A stretch of DNA of 64,000 nucleotides from Neonectria sp. B-13 (lineage: Eukaryota; Ascomycota; Sordariomycetes; Hypocreales; Nectriaceae), in contig NOKP01000006.1 in assembly GCA_002682825.1 (NCBI GenBank), positions 1,116,001-1,180,000 of the forward strand, given 5' to 3'. Under the pieces are notes generated by a model. That model was not told where the DNA came from. It did no database searches and worked only from the letters and a program-made list of their open reading frames with translations. Both the position numbers and the translations under genes were made by a program. Shown one piece after another: positions 34,538 to 46,084 of this stretch; the first letter of the stretch is position 1; each line of letters starts with the position of its first letter.

Positions 34538-37294
34538 ATGGCCCCTCTTGTGATACTCTTTGCTCTATGCCTGATCCACCTGGCCATCAGTGAGCCCACC
34601 GTCAACTTCCCGCTCAACTCCCAGCTACCGCCTGTGGCTCGAATAGATGAGCCTTTCTCATACACCTTCTCGCCATACACTTTCAAATCCGAGTCCAAAA
34701 TCTCCTACTCTCTTGGCGACGCCCCTAAATGGCTATCTATTGACAGCAAAGATGGCCGCCTCTATGGTACACCGACCGACAAAAATACTCCCTCAGGCGA
34801 TGTAGTTGGCCAGAAAGTCGAGATCGTTGCCGACGACGCCACCGGTTCATCCACCCTCAACGCGACCCTCGTCATCTCGAGAAATAACGCCCCTTCGATC
34901 AACGTGCCTCTCGAAGACCAAATCGAAAACTTGGGCGATTATTCGGCTCCCTCATCACTACTACTCTATCCGTCCAAGGAATTCTCCTTCTCGTTTGACT
35001 CCAATACATTCAACTATCAGCCCAACATGATCAACTTCTATGCTAGTTCTGAAGACAGCAGCCCTCTCCCCTCATGGGTAAAGTTTAGCCCCGAGAGCTT
35101 GAGCTTCATCGGCAAGACACCACCTTTCGAGTCTCTCATCCAGCCCCCACAGATGTTTGGTTTCAAGATAATTGCCTCCGACATCGTGGGCTTCTCTGCT
35201 GTGTCGATTCCCTTTTCCATCATCGTGGGAAGCCACAAGCTCAGTTCGGACAACCCGATCATCATGCTCAACACCACCCGGGGGAAGAAGATCACTTACG
35301 ACAAATTGCTTGGTGATATCAAACTCGACAAGAAAGCTGCTCGCCCAAGTGAAGTTGAAATTTCAACTGAAGGCATGCCAGATTGGCTGTCCTTGGACAA
35401 CCAAACTTGGAAGATTGAGGGAACCCCAACACAAACGGAGGATCACTCAACCAATTTCACAATCAACTTTCAGGACTCGCACTTGGACACACTCAGCGTT
35501 GTAGCGATTGTCAACGTTGCTACTCGTCTGTTTCGCTCGACCTTCGACGACATTAGCATTCGGGCCGGAGAAGATGTTAGCATTGACCTTGAGTCATACT
35601 TTTGGGACCCAAGCGAGGTCGACGTCAAGATGACTATAACCCCTCAAAAAGACTGGCTCAAGCTCGATGGCTTCAATATCACCGGGAAAGTCCCCAACTC
35701 CGCGACGGGCAAGCTCAATATCTCCCTTACAGCCTTCTCTAAGACGTCCGACTTGGAGGAGACCGAAGATCTCGACGTGAAACTTATAGCCTCCACCTCC
35801 ACGACCTCTTCGGTATCAAAAACGACTGCTTCCGCAACTTCTACATTCATCAAAACAACCCAATCCAGCGAGCCTACGTCGTCAGCCGAAATTGTTCCAT
35901 CAGATTCACACAATGGCGTATCCATAACCACAATCCTCCTTGCGACCATCTTGCCGATTGTTTTCGTCGCTATTCTTGTCATGCTACTCGTTTGCTGCCT
36001 CGTCCGCCGTCGAAGGTCTCAGCAAAGTTACTTGTCGAGTGACTTCCGCAACAAGATCTCAGGACCTGTGCTCGAAAGTCTACGTGTCAACGGAAGCTAC
36101 CCTTCCATGAGAGAAAGTGTAAAGAGTGGAAATGATGTGCCAGTGGAAGCACTTCTCTACCGCACGGCAAGAGGATACGGGTCAGAAATAGAATCATTGA
36201 GCACCCCAAGGTCATCCCCAAGCCTAGACGTCTTAGCAACGCCCGAAGTTCCGGCACGGTTCAGGGCAGAGGACTCGGCCCGTCCAGTGACACGGACTGG
36301 CAGCGTGCCAGCAACCGAAGGGCGACAGTCATGGTATACTGTGGCAACGGCGACAGCAACAGCAACAGCTCATCGAAGTCAGGCGTCATCGAAAAGCCAT
36401 GCATCAGATACAACATTTTCCGACTCGACTCATCAACTACTACCCCCGCCAGCCTTTCTATCAGACTCGGGGAGCTCGTTCCGTAGCGGCCTAGACCTGA
36501 CGATCCCGTCCATCGACGACCTGCCCCATATGAGGCACAGCGAGGTTGGCGCGATGCGAGCAGAGCTCAACCAGCCACGAGACCCGTCTGCATTTTACTC
36601 GTCTGCTCCAGAGAGCTCATTAGCCTTCTCGTCCTCACACCAATCCAGCCCACGGCTTATGACGGGGCTCTTTAGTAAAAGGCCGTCGGGTGTCAGCCTG
36701 GGTAAGCGACCAGCAACTTCGGACGGGACCACGCTCCTGGAGGAGGCCGCGGAGAGCGTACCGGAGATGAGGCGGCCGGACATGGCAAGACTAGCAAGCC
36801 AGCAATGGCTTAATCGACAACAAAGTAGCCGAGGCGCATGGTATGACACGGAGGGATCAAGCGTATCCCGCAGAAGCCTCCGTTCAGATCCATCTTTTGG
36901 GTCGATGGAGAACTGGCGAGTGGTCAGGAAACGGCGCGAGAATGCCGAGCTCTCCTATCGAGAACTCGTGGAGAAGGCGCCGTTCCATCCAGCACGACCT
37001 GGCACGGCGATGAGCGTGCGGGAGGGGGCACAGCCAGGAGAGAGAACGAGCATGGAGGAACTCATGTCCCCAAGCGAGTGGGGAGACACCCGGGCGAGCA
37101 TCCGGGGCTCGGTTACATCTCAGCAAGTGAGTCTAGCCAAGCCAATCACCAGGTATTCGCGAAGGAGCGAGGTGTTGCTAGGCAAGGCAGGTTCCAGCCG
37201 GGGGTCGAGGCTTGGAGAGAGAGCATCACCAAGATGGAAACGGGAGGACTCGGGAAATATTTCAGAATCAGGCAGCGTCAAGGCCTTTTTGTAA
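34538..37294 (+). CDS. AXL2: AXL2/BUD10-like type I membrane protein with cadherin-like repeats
   Basis: A single exon encodes 918 residues. A signal peptide covers about 1-18 (ILFALCLIHLAIS), followed by two to four cadherin-like (CADG) modules. In these the pattern FSYTF, SYSL, PKWLSID, GRLYGTP recurs as PSWVKF, SFIGKTPP and again as PDWLSLD, WKIEGTP. A Ser/Thr-rich stalk precedes one membrane helix at about 465-487 (ILLATILPIVFVAILVMLL) ended by CCLVRRRR. The ~430-residue cytoplasmic tail is Ser-rich and disordered. This is the architecture of yeast Axl2, the landmark for axial bud-site selection that binds septin- and polarity-linked partners. In hyphal fungi the homologues are linked to septation and conidiophore morphogenesis. 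The start fits a signal peptide with nothing upstream. Confidence 0.88.
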   Translation: MAPLVILFALCLIHLAISEPTVNFPLNSQLPPVARIDEPFSYTFSPYTFKSESKISYSLGDAPKWLSIDSKDGRLYGTPTDKNTPSGDVVGQKVEIVADDATGSSTLNATLVISRNNAPSINVPLEDQIENLGDYSAPSSLLLYPSKEFSFSFDSNTFNYQPNMINFYASSEDSSPLPSWVKFSPESLSFIGKTPPFESLIQPPQMFGFKIIASDIVGFSAVSIPFSIIVGSHKLSSDNPIIMLNTTRGKKITYDKLLGDIKLDKKAARPSEVEISTEGMPDWLSLDNQTWKIEGTPTQTEDHSTNFTINFQDSHLDTLSVVAIVNVATRLFRSTFDDISIRAGEDVSIDLESYFWDPSEVDVKMTITPQKDWLKLDGFNITGKVPNSATGKLNISLTAFSKTSDLEETEDLDVKLIASTSTTSSVSKTTASATSTFIKTTQSSEPTSSAEIVPSDSHNGVSITTILLATILPIVFVAILVMLLVCCLVRRRRSQQSYLSSDFRNKISGPVLESLRVNGSYPSMRESVKSGNDVPVEALLYRTARGYGSEIESLSTPRSSPSLDVLATPEVPARFRAEDSARPVTRTGSVPATEGRQSWYTVATATATATAHRSQASSKSHASDTTFSDSTHQLLPPPAFLSDSGSSFRSGLDLTIPSIDDLPHMRHSEVGAMRAELNQPRDPSAFYSSAPESSLAFSSSHQSSPRLMTGLFSKRPSGVSLGKRPATSDGTTLLEEAAESVPEMRRPDMARLASQQWLNRQQSSRGAWYDTEGSSVSRRSLRSDPSFGSMENWRVVRKRRENAELSYRELVEKAPFHPARPGTAMSVREGAQPGERTSMEELMSPSEWGDTRASIRGSVTSQQVSLAKPITRYSRRSEVLLGKAGSSRGSRLGERASPRWKREDSGNISESGSVKAFL

Positions 37295-39255
37295 GGCATC
37301 GGAAGGAAGAGGGGGGTTAATTACGGGTGAAGCCTTGGTTTGTTGAACGGTGGCGTTTACGGACTGATTTCCGTTGTATACTTTTGACGACACGCTACGA
37401 TACCAGTGCTTTTTGACTCATTTTGAGCGGGCTTAACTACTTATTTGCAGTTTAGACGGAGAGAAATAGACAACAGGAAAGGACGACTTGGAAATTAATT
37501 TGATGATTAACGTTTTATCAGCCTCGAGGGAAAAACAAGGCAGAATCGAATAAGTGAGGTCGAAACTTGAAAATGTGTGCTATCTAGGTACGGATTCTGT
37601 CCAATTATGGTAGTCGGTGGTATCGTTCCATTGGTCAAATTGTTTGTGACAAATGTGCATCTGCGCCATCGCTAGCATCCATGCGACGCGAGGGGGGGGT
37701 TCGGTATTGTATCAAAACCGAAGCCGAGGCGGGGGTGAGAACAAGAGGGAGGCGGAGAGAGAGAGAAGCAACAATGCTCCTGGTCTGATGAGATCGGAGT
37801 TGATGGTCCGTTGAGAGAAGAGAAGCGGAGTAGCACCTGGCCGGGTACCTACCGTGCGACTATGTGCGCGGTTGCGGGGGAAATGTCTACGTCAGTACTC
37901 TCCCAACATGGGACGAACCGACAGTGCGAACCCCAGCTCGTCTCGCTCACTGTTTGGGAGCGGTGCCTTGTGTTTTGAGGGTTTGCCTGCAGTAGGTGCA
38001 ACGTCTCTTGTAGAAACAGGCCGTGATCGTGATTGAGCACCGCGTGCCGTACCAAGATTGAGGGTAGAGCCGGGCCGGTCGCCGAGATGAACGGGCACAC
38101 GACCAGGACCGCCTGGATCCGGCCCGCGTGAATTAGAGCGAGCCAGCACAACAACTTGCTTTGAACTACGCTCTGTGTTCCTGGGGGTGGATTCTTTCCT
38201 GTATTTTCAGATTTTCAGTGATCATCGGAGAGCTAGGCAGCGCATGAGACACGAGGCACCAGTTGTCGAGTGGTGGCGAGGACGGGTGTGTTGATGGATG
38301 ACCTAGGGAGATTTTCACAGGGAAAAGCGGTGCCAAATGCAATGCAATCATTAGGCGCCAGCTGAAGAAAGGGCAATTTTCCTCTTCGCCCCCCTCTCCT
38401 CTCTCACGAGCGAAGTGCATGCTAGGTCGGTCTGCATGCTAGGTCCGCACGCCACCTTTTCGGTGCCGAGTTGAGGCTAGGTATGACGACCAGCCATGGA
38501 TGGACTGGCCCAGTTTCCCCGGGGTTCCCCATCGTACCAGAAGTTTTCATCAGTGATTAAATAGCTAGGGTCTGGGGGAAGGGTTCAGGTGGTGCGATTC
38601 AATGGTCTCAGCACGGGCGGCGGAGGCATGAATGACATGTCTGGGGGCAAAGCACTCCATCACTCACTTTTGCTGTGAACCAGGTGCTGGGTCTAGCGCT
38701 ATCCTCACTGAAGCGGGCAGTGCTAGAGTGTTGGAGGGGCGTTGAGGCCAGGATAGGCACAGGGCTAGACACGGCCACACACAGGGCAGAGACAGCCCGT
38801 ACTTCGTCCCATACTCTACCCCGCTCGTCCGTCCTGCTGGCTTGGTTTTGCGGGCATTCTTTCTCGCCTCGAAACCAACAAACTGGGCCTAAACAGTTAC
38901 AGCGCGGTTCAGTTAGGCCCCAGGTTACCACAGCAGGCGCCGTAGATAAGATCCCACGTCCCACATCGCACATCCGCACCCGTGCACGCACCACGCGCAC
39001 CATCACGCACCCGCCCGCACATACATAGTACTCCCGCAGAGCCTTACCTTAATCCTCCCTCCACCAACCTTCCCCCCAGTGTCCCACCACCCACCACGCC
39101 TTCTCGTTCGCCGGCACATCTTCGTCACTGTCCTGGTTTTTTCCCTCCTCTACTCCTCTCCTCTATTTTTTCCCTCCCCCTCGCAGCCTCGCTATCTCGT
39201 CGTCCGCCCCTCCCCCTCCGATCCGCAATCCGCAACCCGCCAGCCCCTCCGCCGG
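37295..39255. other. Intergenic upstream of the PP2C gene
   Basis: About 2 kb with no recognised gene, followed by an assembly gap. The plus strand becomes very C-rich near 39050-39255, as in a fungal leader. Confidence 0.55.
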
Positions 39256-39355
39256 NNNNNNNNNNNNNNNNNNNNNNNNNNNNNNNNNNNNNNNNNNNNN
39301 NNNNNNNNNNNNNNNNNNNNNNNNNNNNNNNNNNNNNNNNNNNNNNNNNNNNNNN
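39256..39355. other. Assembly gap of 100 N
   Basis: Exactly 100 N, a conventional placeholder, so the true length is unknown. It is flanked on the right by a TCC microsatellite and on the left by a C/T-rich leader, which explains why assembly failed. Confidence 0.98.
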
Positions 39356-39417
39356 CTTCTCTTCCTCCTCCTCCTCCTCCTCCTCCTCCTCCTCCTCCTC
39401 CTCCTCCTTCTCCTCCA
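39356..39417. repeat. (TCC)n microsatellite
   Basis: About 16 nearly perfect TCC/CTC units with CTT variants at both ends. It lies in the presumed 5' leader of the PP2C gene and borders the assembly gap. Confidence 0.95.
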
Positions 39418-39468
39418 CAACGCGGTAGCTGAGCTGCCCACCAACCGACCGACCACCGACCTCCAGCC

Positions 39469-41696
39469 ATGGGTCAGACACTCTCGGAGCCCGTTGTCGA
39501 AAAGGTGCGTTTTGAAACTCCTGCGTTCTGGCCTTTTGCCTGTGTCCGTGTCTATGTCTACATGCTCCTTGCGCCTTGTGCTGGTCGACCTTTATCACCG
39601 GGGCCTTTGTGTACTGCTTTCCTGGCCTCTCCTCACGCCCACCATATGTCACCACCACAGCTCGATTATTGCGGCCGCGCAACCTGTCTCTAGATCTCAA
39701 GACGCCGCAGAGATGCTCGTCGCGACTCTCGCTGCTCGTCGCCCTCCTCTTTGCGCTCCGCAGGGCCATCCTCGCACTTCTGCTCGCCTTCCCCGCTTCA
39801 TCCTCACGCTCGCTTGCCCCCCTCCCCCTCCCCCTCACGGTCCGATGCTTCCGCCGAACCTCAACCGCCTCGGGGTTTTCGCGCTGACTTTCCCCCCCTC
39901 CCTCTAGGCTTCGGAAAAGGGCGAGGATGAGCGACTCATTTACGGAGTCTCTGCCATGCAGGGATGGCGCATTAGTATGGAAGATTCCCACACGAACGTC
40001 CTCGACCTCGACCCCACCAAGACTCACCCCGCGAAGCTGAGCTTCTTCGGCGTCTTCGACGGCCACGGTGGCGATAAAGTGGCATTGTTCACGGGCGAGA
40101 ATATTCAGAACATCATCTTCAAGCAGGAAACTTTCAAGGCCCGCGACTACGCCCAGGGTTTAAAGGACGGCTTCCTTGCGACCGACCGCGCCATTCTCAA
40201 CGGTATGCGCCAACTTCTCACCTCACCTGACCCTCCCCCACTCCCCGGTCATCGTCTCGCTCTGCCTAGCCCTGCGCTGCCACCCCCTGTGAAATCCTAG
40301 GCGCTGACGCTGATTTTTTTCTTTTCACTTCATAGATCCCAAGTATGAGGAAGAGGTCTCGGGTTGCACTGCCTGCGTCAGCTTGATCGCTGGTAACAAG
40401 ATCTATGTCGTTAGTAGTAGCCCACCTTGTCCCTCCCCCACGCCCGCCCCACCATGCGGTCGAGGGACGAGGGGTACTGTATCCTGCACGCACCATGCTA
40501 ACCACGGTGCCCAGGCCAACGCCGGTGATTCAAGAGGTGTGCTTGGCATCAAGGGACGCGCCAAGCCTCTGTCCCAGGACCACAAGCCCCAACTCGAAAG
40601 TCGGTCGAATCCAGGCACGCTTTTGCCATATTTTCCCCATGCTGACCGGGTCGTGCCCTGCCCTGTTTAGATGAGAAGAACCGAATCACAGCTGCCGGTG
40701 GTTTTGTCGACTTCGGCCGAGTTAACGGAAACCTAGCCCTTTCGCGCGCCATTGGCGATTTCGAGTTCAAGAAGAGCGCCGAGCTCTCCCCCGAGAACCA
40801 GATCGTCACCGCCTACCCCGATGTCGAGCAACACGACCTCACCGACGAGGATGAGTTCCTGGTCCTTGCCTGTGACGGTAAGTAGAGGAAGAGATTCTCG
40901 GTTTAGTTATGTGCAGTACTCATTGGAGCAGGTATCTGGGATTGCCAGTCTTCGCAGGCCGTCGTCGAGTTTGTCCGCCGTGGAATTGCCGCTAAGCAGG
41001 AGCTCGAGAAGATCTGTGAGAACATGATGGACAACTGCCTAGCCTCCAACTCGGAAACCGGCGGCGTTGGCTGCGACAACATGACGATGACCATCATCGG
41101 CTTCCTCAACGGCAAGACCAAGGAAGAGTGGTACGAAGAGATTGCCCGCCGGGTCGCTAACGGAGACGGCCCATGTGCTCCCCCCGAATACGGTACGACC
41201 CCTCCCGAGGCTCTTGTCCATAGACGAACGGCGTCATGGCCCCGCGCCGCCCGTCGTCTATCCTGAGATGCCCTTCTCCCAATCCCCTGCACCGACTCCA
41301 GGCTAACTCCATCTGCGCCGTGTAGCCGAGTTCCGTGGCCCCGGAGTCCACCACAACTTTGAAGACAGCGATAGCGGCTACGAGATGGATGCGGAGAACA
41401 AGGGTCGTGCCTTTGGCGTTGGTGGGTACCGAGGCCGCGTCATTTTCCTCGGCGATGGCACTGAGGTTCTTACGGATTCAGATGATACAGAAATGTTCGA
41501 CAACGACGACGAGGACAAGGACCTTGCGAGCCAAGTCTCCAAGACGACGACGACCGCCGATGCAGGCGCCAAAGCCGCCGCCGCCCCCGCCGCCGAGTCG
41601 AAAACCGATCCCGCGAAGGAGACGAAGCCCGAAGAGAAGCCTAAGGCTGAGGAAGTGAAGAAAGAAGCGGCCCCCCAGGAGACTAAGAAGGATTAG
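39469..41696 (+). CDS. ptc2: PP2C-type serine/threonine phosphatase, PTC2/PTC3 class
   Basis: Seven exons, 39469-39504, 39908-40202, 40336-40409, 40515-40599, 40671-40877, 40932-41192 and 41326-41696, encode 442 residues in a continuous frame. The first exon codes only for [12 protein letters not shown] and is followed by a 403 bp intron. MGQTLS fits the N-myristoylation pattern MGxxxS/T, as at the N-termini of yeast Ptc2/3. PP2C metal and core motifs are all present: [10 protein letters not shown] (Asp63), [26 protein letters not shown] and GCDNMTM. The C-terminal ~100 residues are acidic, then Ala/Lys/Glu-rich. Ptc2/3 phosphatases down-regulate stress MAP kinases, checkpoint kinase and unfolded-protein signalling. 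Exon junctions fall within conserved motifs, so the model is strong. Confidence 0.93.
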
Positions 41697-41880
41697 GTGG
41701 TCCTTTCTGCATGCGGTGGCCCGGATTGATCGTCATTTACTGCTGGCCGTGTTCCCCAGACCCCCATGGGTTATGGGGCGCTAGGGTTTCAAGGATTTGG
41801 AAGGGTGGATGTCAGATATTCTCATACTAGGTCTTGCGTCTCAAAGCTGTTGGTGGATTGGTGTCAACTCGGGATCCCGT

Positions 41881-41905
41881 GAGCGCACACGCGCGCGCGC
41901 ACGCC
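41881..41905. repeat. Alternating purine-pyrimidine tract
   Basis: About 20 bp of CACG/CGCG dinucleotides, a sequence type able to adopt Z-DNA. It is in the 3' flank of the PP2C gene. Confidence 0.6.
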
Positions 41906-42136
41906 GAAGACGAGATCGAGGTTGAAAGGAGGCGGAAGAGAGAGAAACCTCTTTTGATATTTCACACTGGATCCCCTACCTGCGCACCCCCCTCCGAGAC
42001 CACTCTTCTCTCCTCGTTCACTCACGCGAATGTCGAACATACCCATCCTTTGCCTCACTCACACATTCACAGCCTAACATACGTCTATTTCTTCTCATCG
42101 ACCTTATTGGAACAGGAGGAGTTCACCGAATACAGG

Positions 42137-42173
42137 ATCACGGTTACGGTCACGGTCACAGTCACGGTCAGGC
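42137..42173. repeat. CACGGT hexamer repeat
   Basis: About five to six imperfect copies of CACGGT or TACGGT occur in a row in non-coding sequence. Confidence 0.8.
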
Positions 42174-43215
42174 CGTTGATGATTTATGCCAAACGCCAGT
42201 GGCTAAAGAAGAATAAGAACTTATACACGAGCGCCGCAACATCTTTTGGTCGTTTGTTCTTTTGTCGCCGAGTTTAGAAGACGGATGGAGGGATGGAGAG
42301 AGGGAGATACATCTTTGGTTCCCGCCTTCTGGTTCTTTGTTCTTTACTCTTTTCGTCTTCTATACCACACACTACTACTACAAAGGACCTTCGTCGCGGC
42401 GGTGCAACCGGCACGTGACCTTTACAACTGTGGCGCCGTTGCACGAGGCAAGCCATCATGGGTGGGAAGGGCGGTTGCATGGCACCATATATACCTCTGT
42501 GGAAAGCAGGAATTACATGACTTTTATGCTTGACCTTTTTCCAGCATCTGTCCGTGTCTCAATCGTTCAGGCAGTTTTGTCTATTCTTCGTGGTATTTTT
42601 ATTTCCTTTCGAGGTGCCCCGTGTTTCGGGGTCTGCTAATATACAATAGTTTGTCCGAGCATAACGCAATACAACTTTTGAGGTAAATTACGGCAAACGT
42701 GGTTTGGTTAATATGTCTCCGAAAGATGAGGATTTGATGTACATGATGTGTGATACAAGATGTGATACATGGTGGAGGGCGTATGTCTGCTGGACAAGAA
42801 TTGATGGTACAAAGGTGGGCGACGTCTTGATCGATGGGGTATAAGGGGAGGCCTCCGTCTTCTGATGTGGCGGTCTCTCGAGTCTTGTTGCGGGAGAAAG
42901 GGGAAGTCTCGTCAGAGGCGGATGCGTCGACTTGATCGAGTCATGTTCCCCTCCAGTAATGACATGTTGTCTTTCCAGGCGTTAGGCTTTGCTCCGCTGT
43001 CGGGTATTGCGAAGCAGCTGAGGTCGGCTCATTCGTCCACGTCCACGTCTCCCCATGGCTTGAGCACTCTGGGTTCGAAGCCTTCTGGTTCTCCAAAGGG
43101 AGATGTATCAGATTGGCATCTCCTTGCCTTCCACGACCCTCAGCTGTCGTGGCCCTCGTAGAGGTCGTTCATCGCTCCTCCGAGGACGCTGACACAAAGT
43201 GTTTCTGGCTGCGTA

Positions 43216-45618
43216 TCACGATATGCTGCCTTCTTCGGCCATCAGCTGCTCCTCCACCACTGACACCCCCCTGTTAGCCCAGTCCTTGACCATCGATTTC
43301 GGGTTGAAGGTGCCCTTGAGTCGCACGTTGATGTTTCCGGGCTCGCCGTCCAAGCGGCGAAGCTTAATGACCAGATCTTGCACCCGTATGGGTTGACGGG
43401 CACCGTCCTCGTCGTACTTTGGATTTCTCTCTTGCCGGTGCAGAGAGTGGTCGTTTGAACGGTAGGCAAGCTCGAGTGAGCGAGAAAGCGGCTTGATCGG
43501 GATGTACCCTTCCCACTTGTCCAATATGACACGTTCGATGGTGGACATTACATTTCTGGGTGTGGCAATCTTGTTGCTCTCGAGGGTAGCGATAACGTCC
43601 TTGGGAAAGATGGTGGGTTGGCACTCCTGGCGCTGCCAGAAAGCGTCACGATGAAGACGGAGAAGAACCTGGGCGAGCATCTGGCGAGATCCCTTCTTGA
43701 GCTTGCGGTGGAGCACGCCATAGAAGTAGATTGTGCCCAAAGCATGCGGCGATCGTGAATTGACAGCCAGGTTCATCAGGAAGATATACGTGTCCTGGTT
43801 GGGCTCACAGCCAACCGACTGGAAATGTGACATCGCCCACAGCGCCGTGTTCCAGTCTTTCGTCGACGATGCGTGCTTTAGGAAGATGTTGATTGTTTGG
43901 GTCTCAATTGGGTGTCCGTTCTCGATCTGGATGTCGATGAGGCGCTTGCAGTCGTCGATCCGCGGGTCTTCGGGGCGATGGAAGCGGAGGAGTTCGGTGA
44001 TGATACCTTGGACGGCACCGGCTGTGAGCCAGTTTTTACCATAACGATCTTTCTGGAGCGCGAGGAAGTCCTCCAGAGACTTGCCCGCCTTGAATGCATC
44101 GTAAGAATCGAGCGGTGCCATGACATCAGCGATGCCGCGGCGAGTAGCAGCGTGGTTGAGCATTCCCAGCTCGTACATGGTCACGACGATCTGTCGCCTC
44201 TCGCCGTCTCCCCTAATGAGCTGAAGGAAGAGCAGCCATGTGCGGATATTGGGGTGGAAGTACCGAAGTTCCATCTTACGAAGGAAGCCGTGGAAGAAGC
44301 CCAAGTCTCGCTTGTGCACGTATCCTTCCAGCATAAGGTTATACGTATCTGTATCCATTGGGATACCCAGCTCTTCGCCCAACTCAATGAGTTTGTTGGC
44401 CTCAGCGCGATGACCGCCCTTGAAAGCCATCATGGAAACGGCCATCTTCAGGATCGGCGCAGTGATGAATGAGTGAGCGGACGGGTCTTCAAATGCCTCG
44501 ACAATGACGCGAATGCGAATACCGTCCGTGTCAATATGCCTTCCGTTCACACGACGCTCTCCGTAGAATTTGATGGCGAGGTGAGCGGGGATTCGGCCAT
44601 AAGAGAGGGTTGCAATATAGTGTTCGAAATTATCCTGCGTCCACGCTTCGGGTCTGGGAATACTCTCATACGGTTCCGTAATCTCGTACGGCTGGTACTC
44701 TTTGTGCACCCACATACTGCTGTCATTATCCTCTGGCAACGAAGCGCCGCCATTAGGCGCATCCTCGATCGTAGGCCACAGCTGCTTGGTCCTGTAGTCG
44801 GAGGTGGCGACCGTTCCGAGCTCGTAGACCTCTGCCTCCTTGCAGAACCGCACAATATCATCAACTGCCTTGGCGAGAACAGTGCTCTTGCCTCGAAGAA
44901 CAATAGCTGACGGGTTCTTGTCGACAGAAGCGCGCAGTTTCTGTAGAACACCAGTGGCAGAATCGACAAACTCAAGGTTCAGGTTGTTGACGTCGATAGT
45001 CCACGTTTTAGGCAAGACAATCCTCACAGCAGACATCTCAGCCCGTTCACTCCACTTCGGAGTCATGCGCCGCATGAGATCGAAACATGCCTTCCAATCC
45101 GGCGCCTTCCTGTTGAAGTGGTCCCAAACAATGCTGTGTCCAACCTGGCGTCTCATATCTCGTCGTTGTTCGTCCAGACTCTCCTTGGTAGCTAATACGT
45201 TCGGATACATTCGCGGTTGGCCAGTTACGGGTTGGTGGATTCTCTTGTCTGCTTCGTCCACGAGGTCCGCCTTGATCTTGAAGGCGTTTCTAAACAAGCG
45301 GTTTTTGGACTCGGAAGGGGTGTCGGCCACGAGCTTTGGCGACACGTTCAGAGGCTTGCTCGAAGCATTGCTGGGCTGGAGACTCGACTCCTGGCTGGTC
45401 GACAGCTTTGGTGAGGTGCGCGGGGGAGAAGAGAGGTCCAATGGGATCGGTGTTGGTGTCGGCGTCGGTGTCGGCGTTGATGTCGACTCAAAGCGCAGTG
45501 TCGTTTGGTATAAACTCGGGACCCTGGAGGGCATCGGGACCCTGGAAATCAGCAGAGGCCCAGCGACGGAGGAGCATCGTGCCCGAGCCCTCCATATTGA
45601 CTTGATTCCCAGGGACAT
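43216..45618 (-). CDS. Mitochondrial pentatricopeptide-repeat (PPR)-like protein
   Basis: A single exon encodes 800 residues. The N-terminus is rich in Arg, Ser, Leu and Ala without acidic residues (IKSIWRARARCSSVAG), a probable mitochondrial presequence, followed by a Thr-Pro dipeptide repeat. From about residue 330 onward there are helical pairs. Some fit the degenerate 35-residue PPR pattern, for example DTDTYNLMLEGYVHKRD, FHPNIRTWLLFLQ, and EPNQDTYIFLMNLAVNSR. Fungal PPR-like proteins bind organelle RNAs for processing, stability or translation. The RNA target is unknown. The start is the first ATG of the frame. Confidence 0.78.
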   Translation of the reverse strand: MSLGIKSIWRARARCSSVAGPLLISRVPMPSRVPSLYQTTLRFESTSTPTPTPTPTPIPLDLSSPPRTSPKLSTSQESSLQPSNASSKPLNVSPKLVADTPSESKNRLFRNAFKIKADLVDEADKRIHQPVTGQPRMYPNVLATKESLDEQRRDMRRQVGHSIVWDHFNRKAPDWKACFDLMRRMTPKWSERAEMSAVRIVLPKTWTIDVNNLNLEFVDSATGVLQKLRASVDKNPSAIVLRGKSTVLAKAVDDIVRFCKEAEVYELGTVATSDYRTKQLWPTIEDAPNGGASLPEDNDSSMWVHKEYQPYEITEPYESIPRPEAWTQDNFEHYIATLSYGRIPAHLAIKFYGERRVNGRHIDTDGIRIRVIVEAFEDPSAHSFITAPILKMAVSMMAFKGGHRAEANKLIELGEELGIPMDTDTYNLMLEGYVHKRDLGFFHGFLRKMELRYFHPNIRTWLLFLQLIRGDGERRQIVVTMYELGMLNHAATRRGIADVMAPLDSYDAFKAGKSLEDFLALQKDRYGKNWLTAGAVQGIITELLRFHRPEDPRIDDCKRLIDIQIENGHPIETQTINIFLKHASSTKDWNTALWAMSHFQSVGCEPNQDTYIFLMNLAVNSRSPHALGTIYFYGVLHRKLKKGSRQMLAQVLLRLHRDAFWQRQECQPTIFPKDVIATLESNKIATPRNVMSTIERVILDKWEGYIPIKPLSRSLELAYRSNDHSLHRQERNPKYDEDGARQPIRVQDLVIKLRRLDGEPGNINVRLKGTFNPKSMVKDWANRGVSVVEEQLMAEEGSIS

Positions 45619-46084
45619 CGGTCATAAGCCAGGCATCGTTGGGGCGGTGGAATTTGTTGCGGCCCGCGTCGTCGTCAGTTCTGGGGTCGCGAAGTGGAAA
45701 AAGATGGCTCGGGCGTTATCGCGATAACGGGTCCCGCGCGAAGTCGGCGGGCAGTGTCACGTGGCCACCCCAACGCTCATCCTCTTCGATGACATCCTCT
45801 TACCCCTCGGATTACATTCAGACCAGCATCGACGACCTTTTGGGAAATTGACTATTATTTTGTATTCATGGATATACGCAGTCCATCAGTAATAAAGCAA
45901 ACCATGATGAGGCACGGGACAAGACGCCCTGATATATCCCCCCAACCAACATGTTTGCTGGACGGTCCAACTCCCTCTGTCCAACACACCCAATTCCCAG
46001 GATGTGCATACCGTCTTCCAATAGCCATGTAGTCCCAAGTATAAGTACAACTAAAAATAAAACGCTGAAAATTTGACCGCCCTG
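45619..46084. other. Intergenic between two minus-strand genes
   Basis: Holds the PPR promoter and the 3' flank of the DysF gene. No gene seen. Confidence 0.6.

Larger units (their letters stand above)
41697..43215. other. Intergenic between convergent PP2C and PPR genes
   Basis: About 1.5 kb. It contains an alternating GC/AC tract (about 41881-41905) and a CACGGT hexamer run (about 42137-42173). No protein gene is recognised. Confidence 0.55.

Noticed and set aside
42840..43190. Minus-strand stretch reading like a protein C-terminus just past the PPR stop
   Set aside because: No splice sites of sensible length join it to the PPR gene, and stops interrupt it on both sides.
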